From the NCBI RefSeq assembly GCF_008040165.1, contig NZ_VRUR01000002.1, positions 124,001-188,000 on the forward strand: DNA of 64,000 bases, read 5' to 3'. The position numbers were made by a program, and so were the translations under genes. Positions 50,595 to 61,323 of the stretch are shown here, piece after piece; the first letter of the stretch is position 1; every line of letters starts with the position of its first letter. The notes under the pieces are model-generated. The model had not been told where the DNA came from and did not search any database. It saw only the letters and a list, made by a program, of their open reading frames with translations. The DNA comes from Flagellimonas hymeniacidonis (lineage in GTDB: Bacteria; Bacteroidota; Bacteroidia; Flavobacteriales; Flavobacteriaceae).

Positions 50595-52394
50595 ATGTCC
50601 AAAATTAAGAATATTGCCATCATTGCACACGTTGACCACGGTAAAACAACCTTGGTTGATAAAATCATGTTTCACTGTCAGTTGTTCCGGGACAATGAAA
50701 ATAAAGGTGATTTAATTTTGGATAATAATGATCTAGAACGCGAACGCGGAATAACCATTGTTTCTAAAAATGTTTCCGTTGTTTACAAGGAAACAAAAAT
50801 AAATATTATTGATACCCCTGGTCACGCCGATTTTGGAGGTGAGGTAGAACGCGTGCTTAACATGGCAGATGGAGTGCTACTATTGGTAGATGCTTTTGAA
50901 GGGCCAATGCCACAAACCCGATTTGTATTGCAAAAAGCAATCGATTTAGGGTTAAAGCCGTGTGTGGTGATCAACAAAGTGGACAAGGAAAACTGTACCC
51001 CAGAAGAAGTACATGAAAAAGTCTTTGACTTAATGTTCGAATTGGGAGCCGAAGAATGGCAGCTTGATTTTCCAACAGTATACGGTTCGGCCAAGCAAAA
51101 TTGGATGAGCGAAGATTGGGAAAAACCTACTGAAAATATTGAACCATTGTTAGATATGGTAATAGAGCATGTCCCTGAGTTTAAACCAGAACAAGGTTCA
51201 ACACAAATGCTGATTACTTCTTTGGATTTTTCTTCTTTCACAGGACGTATCGCTATCGGTAGATTGCAACGTGGCACTCTAAAAGAAGGCCAGCAAATTT
51301 CTTTGGTCAAAAGAGATGGAAGTATCGTAAAAACCAAAGTAAAGGAACTTTTTACTTTTGAAGGTTTAGGTCGTAAAAAAGTACAAGAAGTAGTTGCAGG
51401 AGATATCTGTGCCATTGTTGGGATGGAAGGTTTTGAAATTGGAGATACTGTTGCCGATGTTGAAAATCCAGAGAAACTAAAGACCATAGCTATTGACGAG
51501 CCTACCATGAGTATGCTATTTACCATAAATGATAGCCCATTTTTTGGTAAGGATGGAAAATTTGTGACCTCAAGACACATCAAGGAACGTCTCGAAAAGG
51601 AATTGGAGAAAAATTTAGCACTACGTGTTAATGAAACAGATAGTGCAGATAAGTTTATGGTTTTTGGACGTGGGGTACTTCACCTTTCGGTTTTAATTGA
51701 AACCATGCGAAGAGAAGGATATGAACTTCAGATTGGACAGCCACAAGTAATTATTAAGACAATTGATGGAGTAAAATGTGAACCAGTTGAACATTTGACC
51801 ATTGATTTACCGGAAGATGTATCTGGAAAAGCTGTGGAAATGGTATCCATTAGAAAAGGAGAAATGACCAGTATGGAAGCCAAAGGTTCTCGAATGCTGT
51901 GTGAATTTATAATACCATCAAGAGGAATTATTGGTCTTAGAAATCAGTTATTGACAGCCACTGCAGGTGAGGCTATTATGGCACATCGGTTTTTGGAATA
52001 TCAACCATTAAAGGGAGATATTGCACAACGGATAAATGGTTCGTTGGTTTCCATGGAAAATGGTACTGCTATTCCTTATTCTATTGACAAATTACAGGAA
52101 AGAGGAAAGTTCTTTATTGATCCAGGTGAAGACATTTATGAGGGCCAGGTTATCGGGGAGAATTCTCGTGGAGATGACATGACCGTGAATGTAACCAAGA
52201 CCAAAAAGTTGTCAAATGTACGTTCTTCAGGAGCAGATGATAAGGCTAAAATTGTACCCGCAATAAAGTTTTCATTGGAAGAAGCCTTGGAGTACATCCA
52301 GAAAGATGAATATGTAGAGGTGACTCCAAACCATATTCGACTTCGAAAAATCTTTCTAAAAGAAGTAGACAGAAAAAGGAATAAAATCGATTAG
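50595..52394 (+). CDS. typA: Translational GTPase TypA/BipA
   Basis: A 599-residue ribosome-binding GTPase related to EF-G, involved in stress and cold-linked 50S assembly. G1 is [10 protein letters not shown] (11-20), switch II is [21 protein letters not shown] is G4, and the C-terminal domain has [19 protein letters not shown]. Length and order are typical. A housekeeping promoter box lies upstream. Its stop overlaps the stop of the convergent glucokinase gene by 4 nt. Confidence 0.98.
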   Translation: MSKIKNIAIIAHVDHGKTTLVDKIMFHCQLFRDNENKGDLILDNNDLERERGITIVSKNVSVVYKETKINIIDTPGHADFGGEVERVLNMADGVLLLVDAFEGPMPQTRFVLQKAIDLGLKPCVVINKVDKENCTPEEVHEKVFDLMFELGAEEWQLDFPTVYGSAKQNWMSEDWEKPTENIEPLLDMVIEHVPEFKPEQGSTQMLITSLDFSSFTGRIAIGRLQRGTLKEGQQISLVKRDGSIVKTKVKELFTFEGLGRKKVQEVVAGDICAIVGMEGFEIGDTVADVENPEKLKTIAIDEPTMSMLFTINDSPFFGKDGKFVTSRHIKERLEKELEKNLALRVNETDSADKFMVFGRGVLHLSVLIETMRREGYELQIGQPQVIIKTIDGVKCEPVEHLTIDLPEDVSGKAVEMVSIRKGEMTSMEAKGSRMLCEFIIPSRGIIGLRNQLLTATAGEAIMAHRFLEYQPLKGDIAQRINGSLVSMENGTAIPYSIDKLQERGKFFIDPGEDIYEGQVIGENSRGDDMTVNVTKTKKLSNVRSSGADDKAKIVPAIKFSLEEALEYIQKDEYVEVTPNHIRLRKIFLKEVDRKRNKID

Positions 52395-53158
52395 CTATTC
52401 TGCTTTAAATGACCGTGGTGGTGCTCTCGTAAACAAGCGATAGCTGCGCCAATAATACCCGCATGGTTCATTAGCTCTGCTTTTACTACTTCTGTTTCTA
52501 TGGTAAGTAAATGATTGAATTCAGCCCATTTTTTTGATGTACCTCCACCTACTATAATAAGGTCGGGAGCTACAATCAACTCCACATATTTTAGGAATTT
52601 ATTGAAGCGTTTACCCCACCTTTCATAGGTAAGCCCTTCCTTTTCCTTAGCTGATGCAGCAGCCCACTGCTCAATTTTTTTATACTTTTTATAAGGAATT
52701 TGACCAAGTTCAAAGTTTGGAAGCAGTACTCCATTAAAAAATGCACCACTGCCCAGTCCAGTACCTACGGTAATCATAATAACCAGACCTTCTTGACCTT
52801 TTCCAACACCGTAATTCATCGAGGCATAACCTGCGGCATCAGCATCATTTAATACTGTAAACTCCTGCCCGGTGGCTTCAGTGAACAACTCGTCAATATT
52901 TACCCCAACCCAGCTGGGATGAAGATTTCCTGCCGAAATACAAACACCATTCTTTACAATGGTTGGAAAACCACAGCCAACAGGGCCACTATAGTTAAAA
53001 TGGTCAACAAGCTGTTTTACAACTTCAGCCATTTCTTCAGGTTTTCTTGAATTTGGGGTGGGAATCCGGTGTCTTGCCGTTAACATTTCTCCGGTTTCAG
53101 CGTTTACTAGTGCTCCTTTAATACCAGTTCCGCCGATATCAATACCAAGAATTTCCAT
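52391..53158 (-). CDS. ppgK: Polyphosphate glucokinase-like ROK kinase
   Basis: A 255-residue sugar kinase of the ROK superfamily. It starts MEILGIDIGGTGIKGALVN, and continues with VGCGFPTIVKNG, NDADAAGYASMNYG and ITVGTGLGSGAFFNG. It lacks the Cys-rich zinc motif of classic ROK repressors and kinases, which fits the polyphosphate/ATP glucokinase branch. It probably phosphorylates glucose with polyphosphate as donor; ATP use is also possible. A GTTAAC-CC-GTTAAC palindrome lies about 55 nt upstream. Confidence 0.88.
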   Translation of the reverse strand: MEILGIDIGGTGIKGALVNAETGEMLTARHRIPTPNSRKPEEMAEVVKQLVDHFNYSGPVGCGFPTIVKNGVCISAGNLHPSWVGVNIDELFTEATGQEFTVLNDADAAGYASMNYGVGKGQEGLVIMITVGTGLGSGAFFNGVLLPNFELGQIPYKKYKKIEQWAAASAKEKEGLTYERWGKRFNKFLKYVELIVAPDLIIVGGGTSKKWAEFNHLLTIETEVVKAELMNHAGIIGAAIACLREHHHGHLKQNS

Positions 53159-53214
53159 AAATGGGACGAAAATTTAATTTTAACAAATAAACAAAAAACT
53201 TTGAGAGTCAAAAA

Positions 53215-53228
53215 GTTAACCCGTTAAC
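53215..53228. promoter_or_regulatory. Palindrome GTTAAC-CC-GTTAAC
   Basis: Two GTTAAC words flank CC, 56 nt upstream of the glucokinase ATG and 15 nt past the end of the upstream gene's stop (53244). It is a possible operator or part of a terminator; no T-run follows. Confidence 0.3.
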
Positions 53229-53243
53229 AATATTAAATAGTTT

Positions 53244-53675
53244 TCAACGAGTTTTGTCAGAAGGTTGAATGAAGTAGTCAATGGAGTTAAGGGTATGGTT
53301 TGGATCAATGCGATCTAGAATCTTATCTATGAGTTTTCCAAATCCCGTTAATGTGCCTAACTGCTTGTTCTTGCCTAGCGCACTTGAAATGGTTTCATCA
53401 CTATTGCCAAAAGCATATCCATCATTGGTAATCCAGAGGGCATTAAAGAGATGCTGCATCAAAACATTTCCCAATTGATCTATGGAAATCGCAATTTTTA
53501 AGGAAAACTCACCAATTCCTTTTAAGCCGTTGGTAAAAAGTTGCTGAAACAACCCATAAATAAATCCTAAAGGGCCTGTTAATACTAGCAAAACTATAGA
53601 AATGAGGAAAAGAAGAATACCAATTAATGGTTTGGATTTTTTACTTCTGCTACATTCCTGTTTTTTTAGAATCAT
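53244..53675 (-). CDS. Conserved membrane-anchored hypothetical protein
   Basis: A 143-residue protein with a basic N-terminus and one or two transmembrane segments (about 15-45: LIGILLFLISIVLLVLTGPL). A helical region follows, whose spacing suggests a periplasmic or cytosolic tail with GNSDETISSALGK. No named family recognised. Its ATG lies 2 nt after the FtsE-like gene's stop, so it is in the same operon and could be a membrane partner of the ATPase, though it does not look like FtsX. Confidence 0.7.
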   Translation of the reverse strand: MILKKQECSRSKKSKPLIGILLFLISIVLLVLTGPLGFIYGLFQQLFTNGLKGIGEFSLKIAISIDQLGNVLMQHLFNALWITNDGYAFGNSDETISSALGKNKQLGTLTGFGKLIDKILDRIDPNHTLNSIDYFIQPSDKTR

Positions 53676-53677
53676 GG

Positions 53678-54361
53678 TTACATAGCTTTTTGAATGACCT
53701 CAAAAACTTTGCTGCCATCACATTTTAGCGTTTTGTGTGGATATTTTAGTATAAGGGCATAATCGTGGGTAGCCATAATTATGGTGCGACCATTTTGGTT
53801 GATGTCTTGCAAAACCTTCATCACTTCCACGCTGGTTTGGGGATCAAGATTTCCTGTAGGCTCATCGGCAAGAATTAGCTCAGGATCATTTAATAATGCT
53901 CTGGCAATGGCAATACGTTGCTGTTCTCCCCCAGAAAGCTCATGTGGAAACTTAAAACCTTTTGTTTTCATGCCTACTTTGTCCAATACCTCTTCAATTT
54001 TCGAATCCATTTTCGAAGCATCTACCCATCCGGTTGCTTTAAGCACAAAGCGCAGATTGTTATTGATGTTCCGATCAGGGAGCAATTTAAAATCCTGAAA
54101 AACAATGCCTAATTTCCTGCGTAAAAAAGGGATGTCTTTTTCTTGAAGTTTCTTTAAATCGAAATCAACCACACTGCCAGTACCTTGTTTTAGTGGGATA
54201 TCTGCATATAGTGTTTTCATAAAACTACTTTTACCACTGCCCGTTTTTCCTATTACATAAACAAACTCACCTTTTTTGACTTCTAAAGTGATATCGTTTA
54301 AAATGAGGTTTTCATTTTGAAAAACGGCAACGTCTTGTAATTTTAAGATAGTCTCGAGCAT
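53678..54361 (-). CDS. FtsE-like ABC transporter ATP-binding protein
   Basis: A 227-residue ABC ATPase closest to the FtsE/LolD/MacB group. It has Walker [10 protein letters not shown] (38-46), Q-loop [11 protein letters not shown], signature LSGGEQQR, Walker [13 protein letters not shown], and the H-loop MATHDY. Bacteroidota FtsE proteins look like this and work with FtsX in cell division and wall hydrolase activation, but no ftsX lies next to it. The neighbour is an unknown membrane protein 2 nt downstream. A TACTTTTG box lies upstream on the minus strand. Confidence 0.9.
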   Translation of the reverse strand: MLETILKLQDVAVFQNENLILNDITLEVKKGEFVYVIGKTGSGKSSFMKTLYADIPLKQGTGSVVDFDLKKLQEKDIPFLRRKLGIVFQDFKLLPDRNINNNLRFVLKATGWVDASKMDSKIEEVLDKVGMKTKGFKFPHELSGGEQQRIAIARALLNDPELILADEPTGNLDPQTSVEVMKVLQDINQNGRTIIMATHDYALILKYPHKTLKCDGSKVFEVIQKAM

Positions 54362-54382
54362 GATTTTAATTCAAATACCAAA

Positions 54383-54390
54383 CAAAAGTA
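54383..54390 (-). promoter_or_regulatory. Promoter -7 box of the FtsE-like gene (TACTTTTG)
   Basis: A minus-strand exact TAnnTTTG match 21 nt before the ATG. Confidence 0.55.
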
Positions 54391-54457
54391 TCTGAAAATA
54401 TGCTAAATCGCATCAAAATTATTCGTTAAAGAATGTTTTGAATGCATGGTGTTGGCA

Positions 54458-55570
54458 TTATCGTTTCCAAATTTTAGTGTTTAAATTTAAATCTTCCACT
54501 ATGCCAATAGCGTTCGTAATATCCTCATAAAAAAGTTCAAGAGCATCGGAAGTAATTAGATTTTTGCTTTCGTTGAGGCTGAAAAACCCATAAGGATGTT
54601 CTATGGCCATATACATTTTGTCATTCTTAAAAGAAAGCATCATAGAACTACCTACTTTCCGCTGTAAGGCACAAATTCTATTCATTAGGGATGGAGATAA
54701 AATATATCGTGCTTCAACCTGATCGGTGCCGTACACCACAAATTCCTTTTCAAAGGTGGGATCCTCCAAATTGACCAATCTCTCTTTCCTAAGGTTCAAG
54801 GATTGTAAAGTCTTGGCCAAATAACTAATTCTTTTCTCAAATTTATCGGGTAAGATCAAAGTGGTCCCATTCAGTCTTTTGTTAAAGTCCACCATGGCAA
54901 ACATCCCAGTAAAATCAGGTATAACAAGAGTCATGGTTCTTTTTGAAAACCATGATTTTATGTATTTGTACATTAAATGGAAATGAATCAAAAAGGGAAA
55001 GTATGTTAAATATGAAGTATATAAACTTTGATTAAAAACCCTAACGTCTCCTATAGAAATGATAGTGTCACCTATTTTTCATGATAGCAAACCAAAATTT
55101 AAGTTATAGACCTTCTCGTACTTACCGTATCGATTGTTTCTTGGTACTTGGCGGTATGTTCGAATCAATTTACTATCAATTATTTCTTCGGATGTAACCT
55201 GTTTTCGTTCATAAAACTTGAAACCAGGAGCTATTTTGTTTAAAATAGTCTTTAAAATTTTTCTCTCCGATGTTTTGAATTTTTTTTTGTGAATGTTTGG
55301 GACAATAAGGATTACATAGAATAAAACGAAGGATGCAAAAATAATCGCATACACGGAAAATGGTGAAATTTCCGAGACAGCTTTGGTGGCCCATTTTCCA
55401 AATTGATAATTAAAAAAATATGAAAAAAAAGGCGAGATAAACAAGCTCAAAAAGGTTGTTAGTATGAACAGAGAGCTTGCTTTTTTATAAAAGTGATATT
55501 TTTTTCTAGCTTTCTCTGCTTCCTGTAATATAGGCAAAAGCTCTTTTTTGATGTTTTGAAAATCAGTCAT
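54458..55570 (-). pseudogene. DUF3137 gene broken by an in-frame TGA
   Basis: One reading frame of 371 codons runs from ATG (55570) to the stop at 54458, interrupted by a single TGA at 55081-55079. The N-terminal part (163 residues) has two transmembrane helices and the DUF3137 lead-in. After the TGA the same frame continues KIGDTIISIGDV, then about 25 residues, then VIPDFTGMFAMVDFNKR, all as in intact DUF3137 proteins. Before the TGA the text is GLLS; a Gly codon (GGA) would restore the family's GKIGDT. It follows lemA by 12 nt, the usual partner. Restart from an internal TTG or ATG (54991, 54973) is possible but would give only a fragment. Confidence 0.85.
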
Positions 55571-55582
55571 ATCGGAATTTGA

Positions 55583-56128
55583 TTAAAAGGAAATGACAGG
55601 AGGTTTTGTTTCGGATGGGTCGATTTTGAACAAGAGTTTTTGTTTGTACCCCATGAGTTTGGCAATAATGTTGGATGGAAACATTTCAATGGCATTATTG
55701 AAATCATTTACGGCTGCATTGTAGGCTCTTCTGGCTGCAGAAAGTTGTTCTTCCACCTCATTTAAACTTGCCTGAAGTTGAAGGAAATTTTCACCGGCTT
55801 TTAAATCAGGGTAGGCTTCCACAGCAATGTTTAATTTGCCTAGCATGCCATCCATTTTGTTTTCTAGAACTACCCTTTGGTCACTGTCAAGATTATCATT
55901 AATGATTTGTTCCCTGATTTTGGTGATTTCGGTCAGTGTTTCCCGTTCATGTTTCATATAGCCTTTTACTGTGCTGACCAGACGTGGGATTAAATCTGTT
56001 CGTTTTTTAAAGATGACGTCGATACTGCTAAAAGCTTCGAGCACCTTGTTTTTCTTGCTTATGAGATTGTTGTAAACAAAAATCAACAGCAATAGTGGAA
56101 TAGCTATCAAAAAGAACAAATAGGACAT
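55583..56128 (-). CDS. lemA: LemA-family protein
   Basis: A 181-residue LemA protein with a single N-terminal transmembrane helix (FFLIAIPLLLLIFVYN), then the alpha-helical domain: FKKRTDLIPRLVSTVKGYMKHE, NLDSDQRVVLENKMDGML, VAVEAYPDLKAGENFLQLQ-like segment (here IAVEAYPDLKAGENFLQLQ), and AARRAYNAAVNDFNN. The role of the family is poorly defined (envelope-related). In many bacteria lemA sits with a DUF3137 gene, as here; that partner is broken by a stop codon. Confidence 0.95.
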   Translation of the reverse strand: MSYLFFLIAIPLLLLIFVYNNLISKKNKVLEAFSSIDVIFKKRTDLIPRLVSTVKGYMKHERETLTEITKIREQIINDNLDSDQRVVLENKMDGMLGKLNIAVEAYPDLKAGENFLQLQASLNEVEEQLSAARRAYNAAVNDFNNAIEMFPSNIIAKLMGYKQKLLFKIDPSETKPPVISF

Positions 56129-56435
56129 ATGTTAAGATTAAAGATTACAGCTTTTTACCGTAGCCAAGAAAACCAATGGGCAATGTATACTGGCCCGATA
56201 TTGCGAGGTTTTTGATGCAATGGTCATAACAATAACAATGAGATGATTTTCCACCTACTGTTTTGTTTTGGACCTTTCGAAGTGTTGAGGTAGATTAACT
56301 TCGTGATTAAAACTAATAATTTCTATAATTTCATTGGAGAAATATTGATGAATTAGCCTTCTCAGTTTACGTAAACATACTTTGGCCTAAATTTTGACGT
56401 TATATAAAAGTCAATCGAGAACAGCGTAGAACACT
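56129..56435. other. Non-coding spacer between divergent lemA and the TPR gene
   Basis: About 307 nt with no convincing gene, no hairpin and no exact TAnnTTTG box. TACTTTGG and TAAATTTTG occur near 56380-56400 as imperfect candidates for the TPR gene promoter. Confidence 0.4.
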
Positions 56436-59400
56436 ATGAATCGAAAAAACCTCCTTTTTTCCCTGGTTTTCTTGGGAATTATTTTTCTTTCTTCAGCACA
56501 GAAAACCAAAATCTATTCACACGAGAAAAAAGCTTATCAAGATGCCCTTGCTTTGTACAACAATCAACAATACCAAGCATCACAAGCTATTTTTGATAAG
56601 GTCAAAGTTGAATCCAATGATGGAGAAACACAAGCCAATAGCGCATACTATTCTGCCAACGCCGCCATTCGTTTAAATCAGCGTGGTGCTGATAAAATGA
56701 TGGAGGATTTTGTGGACAGATATCCTACTTCTACCAAGCGTAACTCTGCTTTTTTAGATGTAGCCGATTATTATTTTGAAACGGGAAAATACCCTTACGC
56801 TCTTAAATGGTATAAAAAGGTGGACCAATCCGCCATGTCTAATAGTGATAAGGAACGTTTTAACTTCAATAATGGGTATGCACTCTATGCCTCTAAAAGA
56901 CCAAAACAAGCAGAACGCTACTTGAGTAAGGTGAGCAATTCGCCAAAATATGGATCACAGGCCAAATATTATTTGGGATACATCGCGTATGAGCAAGACG
57001 ATTATGATGAGGCCAGCGCTCGGTTTGACCAAATAACAGATCCAGAATTACTCAATGAAAAGCTATCCTATTATCAAGCAGACTTAAACTTTAAACTGGG
57101 CAATTTTGAGGAAGCCATTGCCATGGCAAAAAGGCAATTGCCAAAATCTGATCGTAAGGAGATATCAGAACTAAATAAGATTATTGGAGAAAGCTATTTC
57201 AATTTAGAGCAATATGATGAAGCGATTCCGTATTTAAAAAAGTATCGGGGAAGACGTGGAAAATTAAGCAATACGGATTACTATTTTACTGGATACAGCC
57301 ATTATAAACAAGGTGATTATGAAGGCGCCATTCAGCAGTTCAATAAAATTATTGGGGGCACTAATCGCGTTTCGCAAAATGCCTATTATCATTTGGCAGA
57401 ATGTTATTTAAAGCTGGATAAAAAGCCGGAAGCACTTAATGCTTTTCGGAATGCTTCGCAAATGGATTTCAGTGCTGAAATACAAAAAGATGCACTGCTG
57501 AATTATGCCCGTCTGAGTTATGAAATAGGAAACGCTTACGAGCCGGTTCCGCAGGTAATGACAGCTTATCTGGATAAATACCCTAAAGACGAGCACCAGC
57601 AGGAAATTCAAGAGTTGTTGGTAGATTCCTATATTACTTCCAAGAATTTTGAGGGAGCCATGGTGCTTTTAGAGGAAAACAAGGAGTATGCTAGTAAAGA
57701 AACGTATCAAAAAGTTGCTTTCTATAGAGGGGTAGAATTGTTTATAGATGGAGATTATGAACCAGCCTTGAAACGATTTTCCAAATCTTTAAAGAATGCG
57801 GAAAACAAAAATTTTGAAGCACGTGCCTTATATTGGAAAGCTGAGTCTGAATATCGATTAAATAGATTTGATGAAGCGCTTGTTGATTTTGTTCAATTTC
57901 AAAAATTGCCTGCTGCCAAAGAGCTGCAAGAATATCAGGATTTGGATTACAATCTGGGGTACTGCTATTTTAAGCTAAAGGATTATGGCAATGCTATTTC
58001 CTATTATAAAAATATTACCTCTGGAACAGGGGACAGCGAAAAACGGAACGATAGTTATCTGCGTTTGGGTGACAGCTATTTTGTGACCAGTAAATACAAA
58101 TTGGCGCAATCTGCTTATACAGAGTCGGCTAAATTGAATGGCCCCGAACGAGATTATGCAGCATTTCAAAAAGCGTTATGTAGCGGGTTTTTGGGAAATA
58201 ATTCTGCTAAAATTGATGGATTGAATCAATTTTTGGTGCGCTATTCCAAATCCTCCCTTAGAGATGATGCGTTGTTTGAACTTGGTAATTCCTACATAAA
58301 AACCAATAAAGAATCCATGGGTTTACAAACCTATGACCGCCTTATCAACGAATTTTCAAGAAGTAAGTTTGCGCCTCGCGCGATGTTGCGTCAGGGATTA
58401 GTGCACTATAATGCAAGTAGAAATGACCAAGCATTAACGAAGTTAAAAGCGGTTGTGCAGAAGTATCCAAACACCCAAGAAGCCAAACAAGCCGTTGCCA
58501 CGGCCAAATTGGTGTATGTGGATGAGGGTAGGGTGAGCGAATATGCATCATGGGCCAGAAATCTAGATTTTGTTGAAGTTACGGATGCGGAATTGGATAA
58601 CGCCAGTTTTGAAGCTGCAGATAGAAAGCATGTGGAAGGAAAAACAGAAACCGCTATTCGAGCTTATGAAGATTACCTGAAAGAATTTCCTAATGGGCTT
58701 CATGCACTGCAGGTGAATTTTAATTTGGCCCAACTTTATTTTTCAAAAGGAGATAAGGATAATGCCCTACCTAAATATGAAACGGTTGCAAATAGCGGGA
58801 ATGGAGAGTTTACAGAGCAGGCCCTTGCCCGTGTCTGTGAAATCTATGTGGGCAAGCAAGATTATTCAAAAGCGTTGCCTTATTTAAAGCAACTTGAAAA
58901 CACTGCGGAAATCACTCAAAATAGAACCTTTGCCCAATCAAACTTAATGAAGGGTTATTATGGCCAAAAAGACTATGGACAGACCATTGCATATGCGGAA
59001 AAGGTGCTAAAAGCCCCAAAGATTGACAATCGTATTAAAAGTGATGCGCAAATTATGATTGCCCGCTCTGCCATTGCAACCAAAGATGAAGCATTGGCCG
59101 CTACAGCCTACAAAGAAGTAAAGAAAATAGCTGTTGGTGAGATGGCTGCGGAAGCTTGGTTTTACGATGCGTATTTTAAAAATAAGAATCAAGATTTTGA
59201 GGCATCAAATACAGCAGTTCAAAAATTGGCAAAAGACTATTCTGGATATAAACAGTGGGGAGGAAAAGGACTGATTATAATGGCCAAAAACTTTTATGCC
59301 CTACAAGATGCCTTTCAGGCCACTTATATTTTGGAGAGTGTAATTTCCAATTTTTCAGAGTACGATGAAATTGTGGCCGAAGCGAAAGGAGAACTTTCCA

Positions 59401-59456
59401 TAATAAAGTCACGAGAGGCGCAAAGCAATTCTTCAGTAGATCCTAATGGGAACTAA
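56436..59456 (+). CDS. Large exported tetratricopeptide-repeat protein
   Basis: A 1006-residue protein with a signal peptide (ending LSSAQ) and almost wholly built of TPR units, about 25 by eye. Examples are SQAKYYLGYIAYEQDDYDEA, DYYFTGYSHYKQGDYEGA, LDYNLGYCYFKLKDYGNA and QVNFNLAQLYFSKGDKDNA. Such periplasmic solenoids scaffold envelope complexes; BamD- and YbgF-like repeats are of this kind. The plug-less barrel gene starts 13 nt after its stop, and two OmpA-like genes follow. A joint outer-membrane machine is likely, but its cargo is unknown. Confidence 0.88.
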   Translation: MNRKNLLFSLVFLGIIFLSSAQKTKIYSHEKKAYQDALALYNNQQYQASQAIFDKVKVESNDGETQANSAYYSANAAIRLNQRGADKMMEDFVDRYPTSTKRNSAFLDVADYYFETGKYPYALKWYKKVDQSAMSNSDKERFNFNNGYALYASKRPKQAERYLSKVSNSPKYGSQAKYYLGYIAYEQDDYDEASARFDQITDPELLNEKLSYYQADLNFKLGNFEEAIAMAKRQLPKSDRKEISELNKIIGESYFNLEQYDEAIPYLKKYRGRRGKLSNTDYYFTGYSHYKQGDYEGAIQQFNKIIGGTNRVSQNAYYHLAECYLKLDKKPEALNAFRNASQMDFSAEIQKDALLNYARLSYEIGNAYEPVPQVMTAYLDKYPKDEHQQEIQELLVDSYITSKNFEGAMVLLEENKEYASKETYQKVAFYRGVELFIDGDYEPALKRFSKSLKNAENKNFEARALYWKAESEYRLNRFDEALVDFVQFQKLPAAKELQEYQDLDYNLGYCYFKLKDYGNAISYYKNITSGTGDSEKRNDSYLRLGDSYFVTSKYKLAQSAYTESAKLNGPERDYAAFQKALCSGFLGNNSAKIDGLNQFLVRYSKSSLRDDALFELGNSYIKTNKESMGLQTYDRLINEFSRSKFAPRAMLRQGLVHYNASRNDQALTKLKAVVQKYPNTQEAKQAVATAKLVYVDEGRVSEYASWARNLDFVEVTDAELDNASFEAADRKHVEGKTETAIRAYEDYLKEFPNGLHALQVNFNLAQLYFSKGDKDNALPKYETVANSGNGEFTEQALARVCEIYVGKQDYSKALPYLKQLENTAEITQNRTFAQSNLMKGYYGQKDYGQTIAYAEKVLKAPKIDNRIKSDAQIMIARSAIATKDEALAATAYKEVKKIAVGEMAAEAWFYDAYFKNKNQDFEASNTAVQKLAKDYSGYKQWGGKGLIIMAKNFYALQDAFQATYILESVISNFSEYDEIVAEAKGELSIIKSREAQSNSSVDPNGN

Positions 59457-59469
59457 ATCAAGAGAACAC

Positions 59470-61221
59470 ATGTACAAGAACAGCTATATAATTTCAATTC
59501 TATTTTTGAGCCTTTGGGGAACTGTTTCAGCTCAGGAAACCGATGATATAGGCACTGAAACGGTTACTGTTGTTAAACCGTATTCCCCCACTGTTTCAGA
59601 TGTCTTTAAGATAAAATCGAACCCCAATCTGAATGATTCCATTGTGCTTCAAAAGAAAAAAATAAACTACAGTATTTTTTCGGTGCCCGTAGCCTCGACC
59701 TTTACTCCAGCTAAAGGAAAGGCCTCTAGGGTTAAAAAAACACCTGCACCAACCCTATATAATTCGTATGCATCTGTGGGCTTGGGAAATTTCAACAATG
59801 CTCTAGTAGATTTATATACCAGCAGAGAGTTTAACAGAGGAGAGGATTTATTGGATTTTGGATTAAGCCATCATTCTTCTAGAGGAGCTATTGAAACCAC
59901 ACCTTTGGATGCTGATTTTTACAACACAAAGTTTGATGTATCCTATGCGAGAAAAGATAGGGATATGGAGTGGGGTGGTAGTATTGGGCTTCAACATCAA
60001 TTATATAATTGGTATGGTATTGAAAATGGGGCTTTTGATGACGCTACCGTTGCTTCCATTGATGAGAGACAAAACTATTTTAGTGCCCAGGCCAAAGCAC
60101 ATTTAAATTTGGAAGATTCTTTTTTTAAAAAAGGGAATATTTTGCTAAGGCGATTTTGGGATGCTACCGAATCTGGGGAAAATAGGGTGGTCATTAACCC
60201 GACCATAGAATTACCCATCACGGAAGAGTTGATTACCATAAATACCAAGCTGGATTACGTAAGCGGGAATTTTAAAAATGCATCCTTGAACAACACCGTT
60301 AATGATACCGAGATAGATTACAGTCATTTTCAGGCCAGTATAAATCCAAGCCTTTTGATATTGAGAGATGACCTCACGCTCAACTTGGGTGCCAATCTTG
60401 TGTATGGAATGGATACAGAAAACAGTGACAGCAACTTTTATATTTATCCGGCGGTTACAGCTTCTTACCGATTGTTGGATGAGGCCGTTATAGCGTATGG
60501 TGGGTTAGAAGGTGAGCTCAAACAAAATTCATATTATGATTTTGTACAGGAGAATCCCTATGTTTCTCCAACGCTTACCATTCAGCCTACAGACCAACAA
60601 TACGAAGGTTATTTAGGTTTAAAAGGACAATTATTATCTAATGTAGGATACAACATCAAAGGGTCTTATGCTGCTGAAAATAGAAAACCCTTATTCTTTT
60701 TAAATCCTCAAAATTTGATACGGACAGATGAGAAGGGATATTTCTACGGTAATTCATTCCAAGTATTTTATGATGATGTAAAAACCTTGGGGATTTTTGG
60801 CGAATTGAATATTGATGTAAACCGAAACTTCACTTTGGGAATCAATGCGGAATTTTATGATTATGATACCGAAACGGATAATCCTGCTTGGAATCTGCCA
60901 AGTATTAAAGGGTCTTTGTTTATGGACTATCAAATAGACAAGCAATGGTACTTTGGAGCTAATTTATTTTATGTTGGGGAGCGAGACGATCTTATATCCA
61001 ATGCTTTGGCCAATACGCCTCCAAATTTATTTCCATCTACTGTAGTGACTTTGGATAGTTTTTTTGATGCCAATGCCCATGTAGGATATCGCTTTAACGA
61101 GCAGCTTTCAATTTTTGTAAAAGCTTCCAATATTGCTAACAATGATTATCAGCGTTGGGCCAATTTTAGGGTTCAGGGCTTTCAGGCTCTTGCTGGAGTT
61201 TCGTATAAGTTTGACTTCTAA
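59470..61221 (+). CDS. TonB-receptor-like outer-membrane beta-barrel without plug
   Basis: 583 residues from the ATG at 59470; an in-frame ATG at 59446 would overlap the upstream gene. Signal peptide ends near TVSAQ. A short N-terminal part (about 25-100: ETVTVVKPYSPTVSDVFKIK) is followed directly by a barrel with many amphipathic strands, ending GVSYKFDF with the outer-membrane Phe terminus. No STN, carboxypeptidase-like or plug domain is present, unlike the receptor at 9.8 kb. With the TPR gene 13 nt upstream it forms a tight pair, and it is probably the membrane pore or anchor for it. Confidence 0.85.
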   Translation: MYKNSYIISILFLSLWGTVSAQETDDIGTETVTVVKPYSPTVSDVFKIKSNPNLNDSIVLQKKKINYSIFSVPVASTFTPAKGKASRVKKTPAPTLYNSYASVGLGNFNNALVDLYTSREFNRGEDLLDFGLSHHSSRGAIETTPLDADFYNTKFDVSYARKDRDMEWGGSIGLQHQLYNWYGIENGAFDDATVASIDERQNYFSAQAKAHLNLEDSFFKKGNILLRRFWDATESGENRVVINPTIELPITEELITINTKLDYVSGNFKNASLNNTVNDTEIDYSHFQASINPSLLILRDDLTLNLGANLVYGMDTENSDSNFYIYPAVTASYRLLDEAVIAYGGLEGELKQNSYYDFVQENPYVSPTLTIQPTDQQYEGYLGLKGQLLSNVGYNIKGSYAAENRKPLFFLNPQNLIRTDEKGYFYGNSFQVFYDDVKTLGIFGELNIDVNRNFTLGINAEFYDYDTETDNPAWNLPSIKGSLFMDYQIDKQWYFGANLFYVGERDDLISNALANTPPNLFPSTVVTLDSFFDANAHVGYRFNEQLSIFVKASNIANNDYQRWANFRVQGFQALAGVSYKFDF

Positions 61222-61323
61222 TTTGTAAGTAAATACACAATAAACTATAGCGAAAATCGTTATGATTTGAATGTCAACTTGTTTTTTTGAACATCTTGGC
61301 AGACCCCAATTGAATTGGAAGTC

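Noticed and set aside
50822-51583. 253-codon minus-strand frame inside typA
   Set aside because: It is a long antisense shadow of a highly conserved gene; Ser/Pro/Thr-rich composition and no known domain.
55079-55081. TGA as a selenocysteine codon
   Set aside because: No selenocysteine insertion hairpin is evident after the TGA, the family has Gly here, and Flavobacteriaceae generally lack the pathway.
61315-61323. TTG start three codons before the OmpA gene ATG
   Set aside because: ATG at 61324 directly begins the signal peptide and no promoter or homology supports the longer form.
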